This document shows positions 26,889 to 35,005 of a stretch of DNA of 64,000 bases, piece by piece (position 1 is the stretch's first letter; every line of letters starts with the position of its first letter). The notes beneath the pieces were generated by a model. That model was not told the origin of the DNA. It did not search any database and saw only the letters and a program-made list of their open reading frames with translations. The translations under genes were made by a program, and so were the position numbers. The DNA comes from JBHJGS01 sp050331575 (GTDB taxonomy: Bacteria > Pseudomonadota > Alphaproteobacteria > Sphingomonadales > Rhodothalassiaceae). The stretch is taken from NCBI GenBank assembly GCA_050331575.1, contig JBHJGS010000026.1, positions 71,179 through 135,178 of the forward strand. The letters are read 5' to 3'.

Positions 26889-27500
26889 ATGTTTGATTGG
26901 ATTACCGGCTTTGTGAAGAGCGCGGGCTACTGGGCGGTGGCGCTGCTGATGTTTGTGGAGAATGTGTTCCCGCCGATCCCATCGGAGATCGTCATGCCGC
27001 TGGCGGGCTACAGCGCCTCGGCCGGAGAATTGAACATCTTCCTCGTCATCGCTGCCGGCAGCGTGGGATCGCTGGCCGGCGCCTTGTTTTGGTACTATGT
27101 GGGCGCGCTGATCGGCACGGACCGGCTGCGTAACTTTTCGCGCAAGCATGGTCGTTGGCTAACGCTGGAGCCAAAGGAGGTCGATGCCGCGGATCGCTGG
27201 TTTGAAAGGCATGGGGGCAAGGCCGTGTTTTTCGGCCGCCTGGTACCGGCTGTGCGAACGCTGATCTCCGTGCCGGCGGGGCTGTCGGAGATGTCGTTCC
27301 GGCGGTTCTTGACCTATACAACCGCCGGCACCGTGCTCTGGACGGCCTTATTGGCCGGGGCAGGCTATTGGCTCGGCTCGGCCTATGATCAGGTGCAAAG
27401 TTGGTTGAACCCGGTGTCCAACACCGTCGTGGCGGTGATCCTGCTATGGTATGGTTGGCGAGTCGCCACCTTCCGACGCCGGGTCAGCCGCACCGGCTGA
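26889..27500 (+). CDS. DedA family membrane protein
   Basis: 203 residues. DedA proteins are undecaprenyl-phosphate or other lipid flippases/transporters of the inner membrane. Seen: ENVFPPIPSEIVMPLAGY (the E-x-x-x-P-x-P-x-E motif), the re-entrant region, FFGRLVPAVRTLISVPAGLSEMSFRRFL with the conserved R-x-x-P-x-x-R, and a final membrane helix. Longer frames upstream overlap the S9 peptidase gene and are not supported. It ends 3 bases from the stop of the convergent nucleotidyltransferase gene. Confidence 0.93.
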   Translation: MFDWITGFVKSAGYWAVALLMFVENVFPPIPSEIVMPLAGYSASAGELNIFLVIAAGSVGSLAGALFWYYVGALIGTDRLRNFSRKHGRWLTLEPKEVDAADRWFERHGGKAVFFGRLVPAVRTLISVPAGLSEMSFRRFLTYTTAGTVLWTALLAGAGYWLGSAYDQVQSWLNPVSNTVVAVILLWYGWRVATFRRRVSRTG

Positions 27501-27503
27501 CTG

Positions 27504-28592
27504 TCACGCAGGTCGGTCCTGTCTGGCCGGCAGACGCGTCGAGCGCCTCTGCTTGTTGAGCGCGTGGCGGATCAGCAAGGGCAGGGGCATCTTGATCCAG
27601 TGGCCGCGGACGAACAGAGGGCCGGCAGCCGCCCGCGCCGCCCAGCCACCGCCCGGCAGCCGGGCTTCCGCGGTGATGCGGGTTCGGAACAGGGCAAGTA
27701 GGCTCGGCCGGTTGACCCCGGCTGCCCGGGCGAGGGAGCGCAGACGGTCCGGCGGGCCGGCAATGCCGAACAGATCGCCTGCCAGCCTGGCGCCATAATA
27801 GGCCGGCACGGGAAGATTGACCTCATGTGCACGGTCCACGAACGCTGCCCACGCCTGCGGCGTGCGGACATGCTCCAGCAGAAGGTCGGCGATCTCCAAC
27901 AGATTGCGCAGGCCGCGCTCGGCCGCACCATCGAAGAACAGATGCGCGCAGGCATGCAGGATCCGGTCGTGGGGATGCAGTGCATGCAAGGGCGCGGGCG
28001 ACAGCGGCACAGTGCGCAGCAACAGCCGGTCAATCGCCGGGACGAGGCGGCCTACTGGCGGCAGGATCGTATGGTGCACATCCAGTTCCGTGCCGCGGGT
28101 GCGGTGTCGCATTGGCGGCAGTTCGTGCATCCAGGCGCGGTAGTAGTGCTGGTCCGCGGGCGAGGCCTTGTCCGGGCTGATCCGCCAACCGGCCGTCGCC
28201 AACAGACGCTCGGCGCGATCAAGCCCTGCCTTCGGCACCAATATGTCAACATCGCCGGAAATGCGACCGAGCGCGGCGGCATCGCCGGCAAGTTCGTAGG
28301 CCGCCCCTTTCAGCACGATCACCGGCAGGCCAAGCGGGCGGAGCGCATCGGCAAGATGCGCTGCTTCCTGGCGCAGTCGGGCGGCGGCGGCATCCGCGCG
28401 GAACCGGCTTTGTGACAGCTTGGCCGCGGTGCGCGGCGGCAACCGTTCCAAATCGCCGCTGCGCGTACTGTCCAGCCACAGCCGCGTCAATAGGCCCAGG
28501 CGTTCGGCACAGCGCAATGTGGTCGCCCGTGTCTGCGGAGACAGCGCGCTCAGCCTGGTCCGTCCGGACAGAACCGCGATCAGCGCGCTCAT
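27504..28592 (-). CDS. Nucleotidyltransferase family protein of the HprK/PqqD cassette
   Basis: 362 residues. The nucleotidyltransferase signature is near residues 94-119: VLKGAAYELAG followed by GRISGDVDILVP, with Asp114 and Asp116 as probable metal ligands. The rest is helical and histidine-containing (HPHDRILHACAHLFF). This matches the NTP_transf_5-type family, which is found beside HprK-like kinases, including the tailoring genes of some lasso-peptide clusters. It is the last gene of the cassette, overlapping the kinase gene by ATGA. Its substrate is unknown; a role in modifying the cassette's Tat protein is inference. Confidence 0.8.
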   Translation of the reverse strand: MSALIAVLSGRTRLSALSPQTRATTLRCAERLGLLTRLWLDSTRSGDLERLPPRTAAKLSQSRFRADAAAARLRQEAAHLADALRPLGLPVIVLKGAAYELAGDAAALGRISGDVDILVPKAGLDRAERLLATAGWRISPDKASPADQHYYRAWMHELPPMRHRTRGTELDVHHTILPPVGRLVPAIDRLLLRTVPLSPAPLHALHPHDRILHACAHLFFDGAAERGLRNLLEIADLLLEHVRTPQAWAAFVDRAHEVNLPVPAYYGARLAGDLFGIAGPPDRLRSLARAAGVNRPSLLALFRTRITAEARLPGGGWAARAAAGPLFVRGHWIKMPLPLLIRHALNKQRRSTRLPARQDRPA

Positions 28593-29455
28593 CCCTGCAC
28601 CACCTGCCGCTCGATCCAGTCCATGGCCGCGTCAAGGCAGCCATAGCGCAGAGCATAGGCGGGCGTCTGACGAACCAGGCGGTTCAGCACCGAAAAGCCG
28701 GTTTCGCCCAGCCGCTCATAGTTGGCAGCTCCCTGCACCAGGCGCAGAAATGCCTCCGAGGGGCGCATAGGCTCAGCGGAGAATGCTGCGCCCTCTTGGT
28801 ATTGGGGAAAGGCGATCAGGCGCGGGATTGCAGGCGTCAGGGTCTGCCGGCTGGCTTCGCTTGGCTGCAGAAACGCCACCGTGCCCTTGGCGAGGCCCTC
28901 GAACGGCGGGCCGAAGCGTGCGCCGGCAAAGCGTTGGCGCACAATCTGAATGGCGCGGTTCTTTAGCGAGACCGGCCGCACCACGCTGGCAGCCTGGCCG
29001 TCTTCTAGCCGTATCAGGCCGAATTCATCGGACAGCAGGCGCCAGCCAGACAGCATCAGCGCCGCACTCAAGGTGCTTTTGCCGCTTCCGGAACTGCCCG
29101 GCAGTAACACCGCGCTGGTACCCCGCACCACCGTGCCGGCATGCAGCGCCAGATGGCGATCGTTGGCCATGGCGATTTGCCAATTCATCACCGATTCCAG
29201 CATCGGCGCGGCGTAGCGCGATGGCAGCGGGATCAGTGGCGTGGGCTGATCGGTTTTGATGCGAATCTGTGAGCGGCCGGGCAGCCATCGTCGCGCGATG
29301 TCGGCGGAGAGCCAAAAATCGTCGCAGTCGTCGTCCGCCACATCGGGCAGGCCGGCATAGTGAAGCTGCAGATGCTGCCGGAGCGGGCGCAGGCGGGTCT
29401 CAATTCGATAGACAAAGCTGCCGACTAGCAGGCGCAGGCAAGGAGCGGAACGCAT
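28589..29455 (-). CDS. HprK-related kinase A
   Basis: 288 residues, related to the ATP-binding half of HPr kinase/phosphorylase but lacking its N-terminal domain. P-loop GSSGSGKST at 120-128, LSDEFGLI at 141-148 in the Walker-B position, and the family's LHAGTVV (His105) just before the P-loop. No HPr or PTS gene is visible here. Homologues act as peptide or protein kinases in RiPP pathways such as that for paeninodin. It lies one base after the PqqD-like gene and overlaps the nucleotidyltransferase gene by 4 bases. The target is probably the Tat-signal protein at 29750-30331 (inference). Confidence 0.85.
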   Translation of the reverse strand: MRSAPCLRLLVGSFVYRIETRLRPLRQHLQLHYAGLPDVADDDCDDFWLSADIARRWLPGRSQIRIKTDQPTPLIPLPSRYAAPMLESVMNWQIAMANDRHLALHAGTVVRGTSAVLLPGSSGSGKSTLSAALMLSGWRLLSDEFGLIRLEDGQAASVVRPVSLKNRAIQIVRQRFAGARFGPPFEGLAKGTVAFLQPSEASRQTLTPAIPRLIAFPQYQEGAAFSAEPMRPSEAFLRLVQGAANYERLGETGFSVLNRLVRQTPAYALRYGCLDAAMDWIERQVVQG

Positions 29456-29456
29456 A

Positions 29457-29753
29457 TCAGGGCACCGGGATCTGGCGGATCAGGCCGGCGGCGGCCAGAT
29501 CGGCAAGCGCTCGTTGTAAGCGTGCCGGCGGAATATCCTCCGGCGCCAAATCCAGGCTTGCGGCAATCGCGGCGCGCAGATCGCCGTCACCGCCGGCGAT
29601 CAGACTGCGCAGGATCGCAGCGGCGAAAAAGTCCAGGAAATGGGTTGTGTCAAAGGCGCGGTCGAAGACCAGAAAGACCTCATCGAGCGGCTTGATGCGG
29701 TACCGGGCGGCCGGTCCGGCAACAGGCAGTGCACCGGTCGCCGCGGCTGTCAC
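29457..29753 (-). CDS. PqqD-like peptide-binding protein of the HPr-rel-A system
   Basis: 98 residues with the PqqD/RRE layout: a beta-rich N-terminal half (RYRIKPLDEVFLVFDRAF) followed by three helices with THFLDFFAAAILRSLIAGG and LQRALADLAAAGLI. Such domains hold a leader or substrate peptide for a modifying enzyme. The start is GTG, overlapping the stop of the Tat-signal gene as GTGA (29750-29753). Its place between a candidate substrate and a kinase fits a substrate-presenting role. Confidence 0.8.
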   Translation of the reverse strand: MTAAATGALPVAGPAARYRIKPLDEVFLVFDRAFDTTHFLDFFAAAILRSLIAGGDGDLRAAIAASLDLAPEDIPPARLQRALADLAAAGLIRQIPVP

Positions 29754-30331
29754 GTCAGCGGCAGCCCCATGGAATGCAGACAGCTGTGGCCGACGCCGAC
29801 CTTATTGGAGGAATTCTTGATCGTTTCGAGATATTTCAGATCCAGAGGGCCGTGATAGCTGGCCGTATAGCTGTCAAATCCGTCATGGCCGACCATGATG
29901 CTACCGCCCGGCTGCAATTGCGCATAATCCTCCTGGAAGGCCTCGATCAACTTGCGCAATGCGCGGCGCTGCGCCGGGCTGGGCTTCTCTTCGCCGTTGC
30001 TAAGCGGCGTGGAAAAATAGTGCCGCCGCGGCAGCACCTGCTGCCAGTCGCTCACGGGATTGGCCATGAACGTACCGAAGGCTTCGATCACATCCGGGTC
30101 GTTGACGCCCTGGTCGACGATATATTTGTCCGCCACGGGAAGGGCGAAGTTAAAGTCATATGCATTGGCAGTGGACAATTCCGGCGCGTCCATCACTTGG
30201 ACCTCGCACATCATCGAGCCGGCAACGGTTTGGCCGAGCACACTGCGCACGGGCACCACGGAGGCACTGGCGGCCCCGGCTGACAGCCGGAGAAAATTCC
30301 GGCGGGATGTTCGTTTGGCTTCGTCAGTCAT
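29750..30331 (-). CDS. Tat-signal protein of unknown function, first gene of the HprK/PqqD cassette
   Basis: 193 residues from the ATG at 30329-30331, with an AGGTGAG site about 5 bases upstream; a TTG one codon earlier is possible. A textbook twin-arginine signal, TSRRNFLRLSAGAASASVV (residues 8-26), is followed by a likely cleavage region near SVLGQTVAGS. The mature part has no membrane helix or catalytic motif I can name. Its C-terminus is rich in Gly, Ser, His and Cys (KVGVGHSCLHSMGLPLT). Translational overlap with the PqqD-like gene makes it the likely substrate of the cassette, which would be modified in the cytoplasm and then exported folded by Tat. That role is inference. Confidence 0.75.
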   Translation of the reverse strand: MTDEAKRTSRRNFLRLSAGAASASVVPVRSVLGQTVAGSMMCEVQVMDAPELSTANAYDFNFALPVADKYIVDQGVNDPDVIEAFGTFMANPVSDWQQVLPRRHYFSTPLSNGEEKPSPAQRRALRKLIEAFQEDYAQLQPGGSIMVGHDGFDSYTASYHGPLDLKYLETIKNSSNKVGVGHSCLHSMGLPLT

Positions 30332-30385
30332 CAAATCTCACCTAGCTGGTGGCGCTTACAAAAGCGTATACGGCGTGTCTTTATA

Positions 30386-30391
30386 ATTATA
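30386..30391 (-). promoter_or_regulatory. Candidate -10 element for the HprK/PqqD cassette
   Basis: The 210-base gap ahead of the cassette is much more AT-rich than its surroundings. On the minus strand it contains a perfect TATAAT about 55 bases upstream of the Tat-signal gene start. No good -35 hexamer is seen at 17 bases. Nothing else in the gap is recognisable. Confidence 0.35.
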
Positions 30392-30541
30392 ACGCATATG
30401 ACCCAACCGCCGACCATTCCCCATGGATCCGCGCAGGGTTGAAAGAAAGACCTGACAACATTTTTGAACACGTGCCGCTGATGCTCTTTATATCGCAGTG
30501 ATGCGACGTCGTAAATGATTGCTTAAGCGCTGCGGCGAGTC

Positions 30542-31036
30542 TCAGCCCGGGTGTGTGGATGATGCACCATCTGCTCCGTTCTGGGGCAGGTGCCCCGGCT
30601 CGGGCATCAAAAAGTGCATCAAGCCTGCGGCAATCGGCTGCCCCGGCTCCTGCTGCCAGGCGGTGGCGCGGACATTGACAACCCGGCGGCCTTGCCGCGT
30701 CACCTCCGCTGAGGCCCACAAATCTGCGGCCAGGCCCGCGCGAAGATATTCCACGGTCATGCCGATCGGTTTGGGCAGGCGTTCCGGCAGGCGTCCGGCC
30801 TCCGCAGCTTCCTTCAGGACCTGCATCATCGCGGCCAGTTCCAAGACCGCGCCGGTCACCCCGCCGTGAAGCCGCTGCGGCGCGCCGACCACCTTGTCAT
30901 CAAACGGCAGATGCGCGTGCAGATGCCCGTCCCGTCGCACGACCCGCAGGCCTAGAAACTCCGCATAGGGAATGCCGGTGAGCGCGCCGGCGAAATCCGG
31001 ATCAGACAGGACTCGTTCAATCAGCGCCTTATCCAT
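30542..31036 (-). CDS. PaaI-type hotdog-fold thioesterase
   Basis: 164 residues with the hotdog signature around LHGGVTGAVLELAAMMQ, in which the HGG turn and the following helix form the acyl-CoA active site, and a conserved MTVEYLRAGLAADLWASAEV strand region. The natural acyl substrate is unknown. It overlaps the next thioesterase gene by 8 bases, forming an operon sufE-thioesterase-thioesterase. Confidence 0.85.
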   Translation of the reverse strand: MDKALIERVLSDPDFAGALTGIPYAEFLGLRVVRRDGHLHAHLPFDDKVVGAPQRLHGGVTGAVLELAAMMQVLKEAAEAGRLPERLPKPIGMTVEYLRAGLAADLWASAEVTRQGRRVVNVRATAWQQEPGQPIAAGLMHFLMPEPGHLPQNGADGASSTHPG

Positions 31037-31478
31037 CCTGTCGCTCCGACCGGGCGCGCTTGATTGCGAAGGTCCCGCTGGTCAAGGCCAGCGGGTCGCC
31101 CGGATCGCCATCATGGGCCAGACCGCGCACGAAGCCGATATGGTGGCTCAGCTTGATGCAGTCTGCCTGGCCGGTCACGTCGCGTTGAGGCTTGGCCGGA
31201 CGCAGATAATCGATGCGCAGATCCAATGTCACGATCGGGCGCAGGTCCGGAAGCGCGGAGAACACCGCCGCCCCGCTCACACTGTCCATTAAGGTGAAAA
31301 TGATGCCGCCGGCCAGCACCCCGGTCTCGCGATAGCCCACCAGGTCAACCCGATAGGGCAGGCGCATTTCCGCATGGCCATCACCGATCGCCTCCAGCAC
31401 GATGCCGGCGGCGCGGAGGGCCGGCACCGCTGACATGACCTGTCCCAGAAATGCCTGGGCGTCCGGCTTTTCGGTCAT
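31029..31478 (-). CDS. PaaI-type hotdog-fold thioesterase
   Basis: 149 residues from the ATG at 31476-31478, which overlaps the sufE stop (ATGA); the longer upstream frame lies inside sufE. Hotdog features: LAGGIIFTLMDSVSGAAVFSAL, equivalent to the HGG segment but with AGG replacing HGG, and VTLDLRIDYLRPAKPQRDVTG. It is a diverged neighbour of the thioesterase at 30542-31036, with which it may form a hetero-oligomer. The altered HGG may mean a different catalytic arrangement. Confidence 0.85.
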   Translation of the reverse strand: MTEKPDAQAFLGQVMSAVPALRAAGIVLEAIGDGHAEMRLPYRVDLVGYRETGVLAGGIIFTLMDSVSGAAVFSALPDLRPIVTLDLRIDYLRPAKPQRDVTGQADCIKLSHHIGFVRGLAHDGDPGDPLALTSGTFAIKRARSERQDG

Positions 31479-31963
31479 GCTCCGGCGGCCTGCTGAGTGT
31501 GCGCCAGGCTGCGGATATGATCGATCATGGCCAATAAGCCGTTGGCGCGCTGGGAGCTCAAATGCCCTTCCAGATCCAGAGCCTTGAAACGGGCGCGGGC
31601 ATCGATGGCCTCGATCTCGTCTGGCGTGCGGTCGGAATAGAGCAGCAGCAACAAGGCGACGAGGCCCTTGACGATATGCGCATCGCTGTCGCCCAGGATA
31701 TGCAACCGGCGCGGCACGGTGTCGGTCAGGTCGGAGATCATCCAAACTTGGCTCTGGCAGCCGCGCACCTTGTTGGCATCGCTATAAGCCCCGTCCGGCA
31801 GGGCCGGCAGTTTGCGGCCCAATTCGATGACGAAGCGGTAGCGGTCCTCCCAATCTTCCATCAACTCGAATGTGTCAGCCACGTCCTGCCAGGTCATCCC
31901 GTCCAATTCAAAGCGCTCTTGCGTCATTTGTCCGCTTTCGCTCATGGTTGCCGTCTTGTGCAT
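31475..31963 (-). CDS. sufE: SufE family sulfur acceptor for cysteine desulfurase
   Basis: 162 residues. SufE takes persulfide sulfur from the SufS desulfurase and passes it to the SufBCD scaffold. The acceptor cysteine is in NKVRGCQSQVWM, and the fold is shown by DWEDRYRFVIELGRKLPALP and VKGLVALLLLLYSDRTPDEI. Alternative starts are the Met at 31945 or 31927. No other suf gene is adjacent; it heads the two-thioesterase operon. Confidence 0.93.
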   Translation of the reverse strand: MHKTATMSESGQMTQERFELDGMTWQDVADTFELMEDWEDRYRFVIELGRKLPALPDGAYSDANKVRGCQSQVWMISDLTDTVPRRLHILGDSDAHIVKGLVALLLLLYSDRTPDEIEAIDARARFKALDLEGHLSSQRANGLLAMIDHIRSLAHTQQAAGA

Positions 31964-32052
31964 GCTTGCCGCCGCCCTCGCGACTGACGTAGTGAGCCGG
32001 GCGCGTGTTTAAAGTCAATGACGGCCGAAGGCCGCGAAGAGGGGGAGGACAG

Positions 32053-33390
32053 ATGCGCGACATCAAGCCGGCGGAGCGGTCCGCCGTACAGGAGCCCTAT
32101 CCCAAGCCCCTATATGCCTGGAGCGTGGTGATCCTGCTGCTGCTGATCTACACGCATTCGTTCATCGACCGGCAGATCATGGCTTTGTTGGCGGCCCCCA
32201 TCCAGGCGGATCTGGGGGTCAGCGATGCCGGCTTCGGCCTGCTGACCGGCACCGCCTTCGGGCTGTTCTATACCTTTTTCGGGATTCCCTTGGCGCGCGT
32301 GGCGGACCGGGCATCGCGGACCAAATTGATCGCCGCGGGCATTACCTTGTGGAGCCTGATGACCACGGCGTGCGGGCTGGCGCGCGGCTTTCCCGCGCTG
32401 TTTCTGGCCCGGCTGGGGGTGGGAGTGGGCGAGGCGGCGCTGACGCCGGCGGCCAATTCCATGATTGCGGACTATTTCCCGCCGCATCGCCGCGCCCGCG
32501 CGGTCGCCGTCTACACCCTGGGCATTCCTATCGGCTCTGCCCTGGCCTTTTTGTTTGGCGCGGTGGTGATCGGCTTTGCCACCTCGCTGGGCGAAGCGCC
32601 GCTGCCCTTGGTGGGCCAGGTGCGCGGGTGGCAGATCACCTTCTTCCTCGTCGGGCTGCCCGGCTTGGTGTTCGCGCTGTTGATGCTGTTCGTGCGCGAA
32701 CCGCTGCGCCGCGGCCTGGCCATGGCCCCCGGTCAGCGTGTGTCCCTGGTGCGCACCCTGGGCTATTTCGCCAGCCAGTGGCGCATCTATGTGCTGAGTT
32801 TCCTTGGCATCTCGCTGCAATCCGCGATCGGCTATTCCACAGCCTATTTCATTATTCTGTTCATGGGGCGAATGTGGGACATTCCCGCTGCTCAGGCCGG
32901 CTTTATTTTCGGCATGACGCTGCTGACCGCCGGTGTCGGTGGCATGTTGCTGGCCGGCTGGTTGACCGATCGCTGGGTCGGCCAAGGCAAGTTCGACGCG
33001 CATGTGCGCATGATCCTCATCAGCTCTGCGGGCATTCTGCCATTTTTGTTGATCTTTCCGCTGATGCCGACAGCGGCTGCCGGGGTGCCGTTCTTGGTCG
33101 GCGCGATCTTTTTCTCCAACATGCTCTGGGGCACGGCCTATGCCGGGGTCGCCGGCGTCAGCCCCAATGAAATGCGCGGCCAGTCCACGGCGGTCTATCT
33201 GTTCATCGTCAATTTCTTCGGCTTGGTGGTGGCGCCGCCCGTGTTCGGTCTGCTCAGCGACAGTTTCGGGATCGACAAGGCCTTCATGATCCTCGGCATC
33301 GTTGCCTGCCCGCTTTCCATTGTCCTGTTGTTGGCCGCGCGTCCCGCCTTCGCGCGCCAGTTCGCCGCGATCAACGGGCAGGCGGTATGA
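32053..33390 (+). CDS. MFS transporter (Spinster-like), first of tandem pair
   Basis: 445 residues, twelve predicted membrane helices. Motifs: HSFIDRQIMALLAAPIQADLGVSD at helix 1, GIPLARVADRASR (MFS motif A), ARLGVGVGEAALTPAANSMIADYFPPHRRARA (helices 4-5), and a VRGWQITFFLVGLPG segment. Such proteins are proton-coupled exporters or importers of lipids or organic acids; the substrate is unknown. A GGGGAGGA site precedes the ATG at 32053. Its stop overlaps the start of the second copy (ATGA). Confidence 0.92.
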   Translation: MRDIKPAERSAVQEPYPKPLYAWSVVILLLLIYTHSFIDRQIMALLAAPIQADLGVSDAGFGLLTGTAFGLFYTFFGIPLARVADRASRTKLIAAGITLWSLMTTACGLARGFPALFLARLGVGVGEAALTPAANSMIADYFPPHRRARAVAVYTLGIPIGSALAFLFGAVVIGFATSLGEAPLPLVGQVRGWQITFFLVGLPGLVFALLMLFVREPLRRGLAMAPGQRVSLVRTLGYFASQWRIYVLSFLGISLQSAIGYSTAYFIILFMGRMWDIPAAQAGFIFGMTLLTAGVGGMLLAGWLTDRWVGQGKFDAHVRMILISSAGILPFLLIFPLMPTAAAGVPFLVGAIFFSNMLWGTAYAGVAGVSPNEMRGQSTAVYLFIVNFFGLVVAPPVFGLLSDSFGIDKAFMILGIVACPLSIVLLLAARPAFARQFAAINGQAV

Positions 33391-34724
33391 CGCCGGCATT
33401 GCCCGGGGACGAGCAACGCCATCTGCCCGCGCGCGCGGCCTGGACCGGTGTGGTGATTCTGTGGATCCTGTTCACCCTGTCTTATATCGACCGGCAGATC
33501 CTGGCCCTGTTGGTGGTGCCGATCAAAGCCGATCTGGGCATCACCGACACCCAGTTCGGGATTCTCACCGGCTGGACCTTCGCGATCTTCTTCTCCCTGG
33601 CCGGCCTACCGGCCGCACGCATCGCCGATGCCGGCAATCGGCGGCTGCTGATCGGCGCGGGCGTTGTGTTCTGGTCCCTGGCGACGGCGGCGTGCGGGCT
33701 GGCGCGCAGCTTCACCACCTTGTTCTTGGCGCGGGTGGGGGTGGGCGTTGGGGAGGCGACCCTGGCGCCCGCAGCGACCTCGCTGATCGCGGACAGTTTT
33801 CCGCCGTCCAAGCGCGGCCGGGCGATGGCGACCTTTTCGCTGGGTATCCCGATGGGCTCGGCCCTGGCCTTCATACTGGGCGGAGCCGTGATTGCCGCGG
33901 TCGGCGCGCAGTCGCTGCGGCACGTGCCGCTGGTGGGCGAGGTGCGCGGCTGGCAATTGGTGTTCTTCATTGTGGGGCTGCCAGGCCTGGCGCTGGCGCC
34001 CTTGATGTTCCTGGTGCATGAGCCACGGCGGCGCGGCACGCGTGGCCTGAATGTGGCGTCGCTGACCCGGACCCTGGCGCATTTCAAGGCGCATGCGCGG
34101 CTTTACGGGCTGCTCTATATCGGGCTGTCCTGCCATGCCGCCCTGGCCTTTGCCTCTAACAGCTGGCTGCCGGCCTTCTTCTTACGGGTGCACGGGCTCA
34201 GCGAAGGCGTCATCGGCCCGCTTTTGGGCGGCCTGGTCATGGTGTTCGGCATCGCAGGCGCGGTGACATCGGGCATCCTGATGGATCGGTTCACCGCAGC
34301 AGGCCGCGACGATGCGGCGGTCCGCACCATCCTGGCGGCGTTGATCGTCTCGCTGCCGCTCAGCATGGCATTTCCGTTGATGCCCAATGCCTGGCTGGCC
34401 GCCGGCATTCTGGCGCCGACGATCTTTCTGGCAGCGTTTGGATGGGGCATTCCGTTCGCCGCGGTGGCGGCGATCACGCCGAACGAGCTGCGCGCCCAGG
34501 CGACCGCGCTTTATACCTTCACGGTCAATCTTCTGGGCTATGGCATCGGACCGCCCCTGGTCGGCCTGTATACAGACTATGTGTTCGGCGACGAGGCGTT
34601 GATTGCCTATTCCCTCGTCGCCGCGTCCCTGACCTTGGGTCCGGTCGGGATCCTCCTGCTCTATGGCGTGCGCGCGCGCTTTGGCCGTCAAGCCCGCGCG
34701 GTTGCCGCCACCGAAGCCGCTTAG
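33387..34724 (+). CDS. MFS transporter (Spinster-like), second of tandem pair
   Basis: 445 residues, strikingly similar to the preceding protein through the N-terminal half (SYIDRQILALL, ARIADAGNRRLLIGAG, ARVGVGVGEATLAPAATSLIADSFPP, EVRGWQLVFFIVGLPGL), less so in the C-terminal half. This is a tandem duplication that has kept the same length. It is translationally coupled by the ATGA at 33387-33390, so the two may work together or have split substrates. Its stop overlaps the convergent DUF1328 gene by 4 bases. Confidence 0.92.
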   Translation: MTPALPGDEQRHLPARAAWTGVVILWILFTLSYIDRQILALLVVPIKADLGITDTQFGILTGWTFAIFFSLAGLPAARIADAGNRRLLIGAGVVFWSLATAACGLARSFTTLFLARVGVGVGEATLAPAATSLIADSFPPSKRGRAMATFSLGIPMGSALAFILGGAVIAAVGAQSLRHVPLVGEVRGWQLVFFIVGLPGLALAPLMFLVHEPRRRGTRGLNVASLTRTLAHFKAHARLYGLLYIGLSCHAALAFASNSWLPAFFLRVHGLSEGVIGPLLGGLVMVFGIAGAVTSGILMDRFTAAGRDDAAVRTILAALIVSLPLSMAFPLMPNAWLAAGILAPTIFLAAFGWGIPFAAVAAITPNELRAQATALYTFTVNLLGYGIGPPLVGLYTDYVFGDEALIAYSLVAASLTLGPVGILLLYGVRARFGRQARAVAATEAA

Positions 34725-34900
34725 GACCGCGGTGAGGAGCGGCTGTTGAACAGGTTGAACACCAGGCTCAACACCAGCAGCACCACGAACAGGAAGAAGA
34801 AGAATTGCGCGATCCCGGCGCTGGCCCCGGCAATGCCGGAAAAGCCGAAAATCGCCGCGACGATCGCGATCACGAAAAAGGCAAGCGCCCAACTTAACAT
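34721..34900 (-). CDS. DUF1328 small membrane protein (YtjA family)
   Basis: 59 residues with two hydrophobic helices: MLSWALAFFVIAIVAAIFGFSGIAGASAGIA and FFFLFVVLLVLSLVFNLF. This matches the widespread two-helix DUF1328 family; function unknown, often stress-associated. The ATG at 34898-34900, preceded by GAGAG, gives the family's usual N-terminus; longer frames are not supported. It overlaps the convergent MFS gene end by 4 bases. Confidence 0.9.
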   Translation of the reverse strand: MLSWALAFFVIAIVAAIFGFSGIAGASAGIAQFFFFLFVVLLVLSLVFNLFNSRSSPRS

Positions 34901-34918
34901 CGGTTCTCTCCTCAGCTT

Positions 34919-34952
34919 GAAAACGGCTGCGCTGATCCGAACCGCCGTTTTC
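34919..34952 (-). terminator. Stem-loop terminator after the epimerase-like gene
   Basis: The perfect 8-bp inverted repeat GAAAACGG (34919-34926) / CCGTTTTC (34945-34952) has an 18-base loop. In the minus-strand transcript it lies 53 bases after the stop at 35006, and its 3' arm carries a four-T run. Confidence 0.45.
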
Positions 34953-35005
34953 GTCAACGCCAAGAAGAACGAGCCAGCCAGGAGCAAGTTCCCGGCGGCG
35001 CAAGG

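Noticed and set aside
27504..30331. Complete lasso-peptide biosynthetic cluster
   Set aside because: Kinase, nucleotidyltransferase and PqqD-like genes are present, but there is no macrolactam synthetase, no transglutaminase-like B2 protease, no transporter and no short precursor peptide in the neighbourhood.
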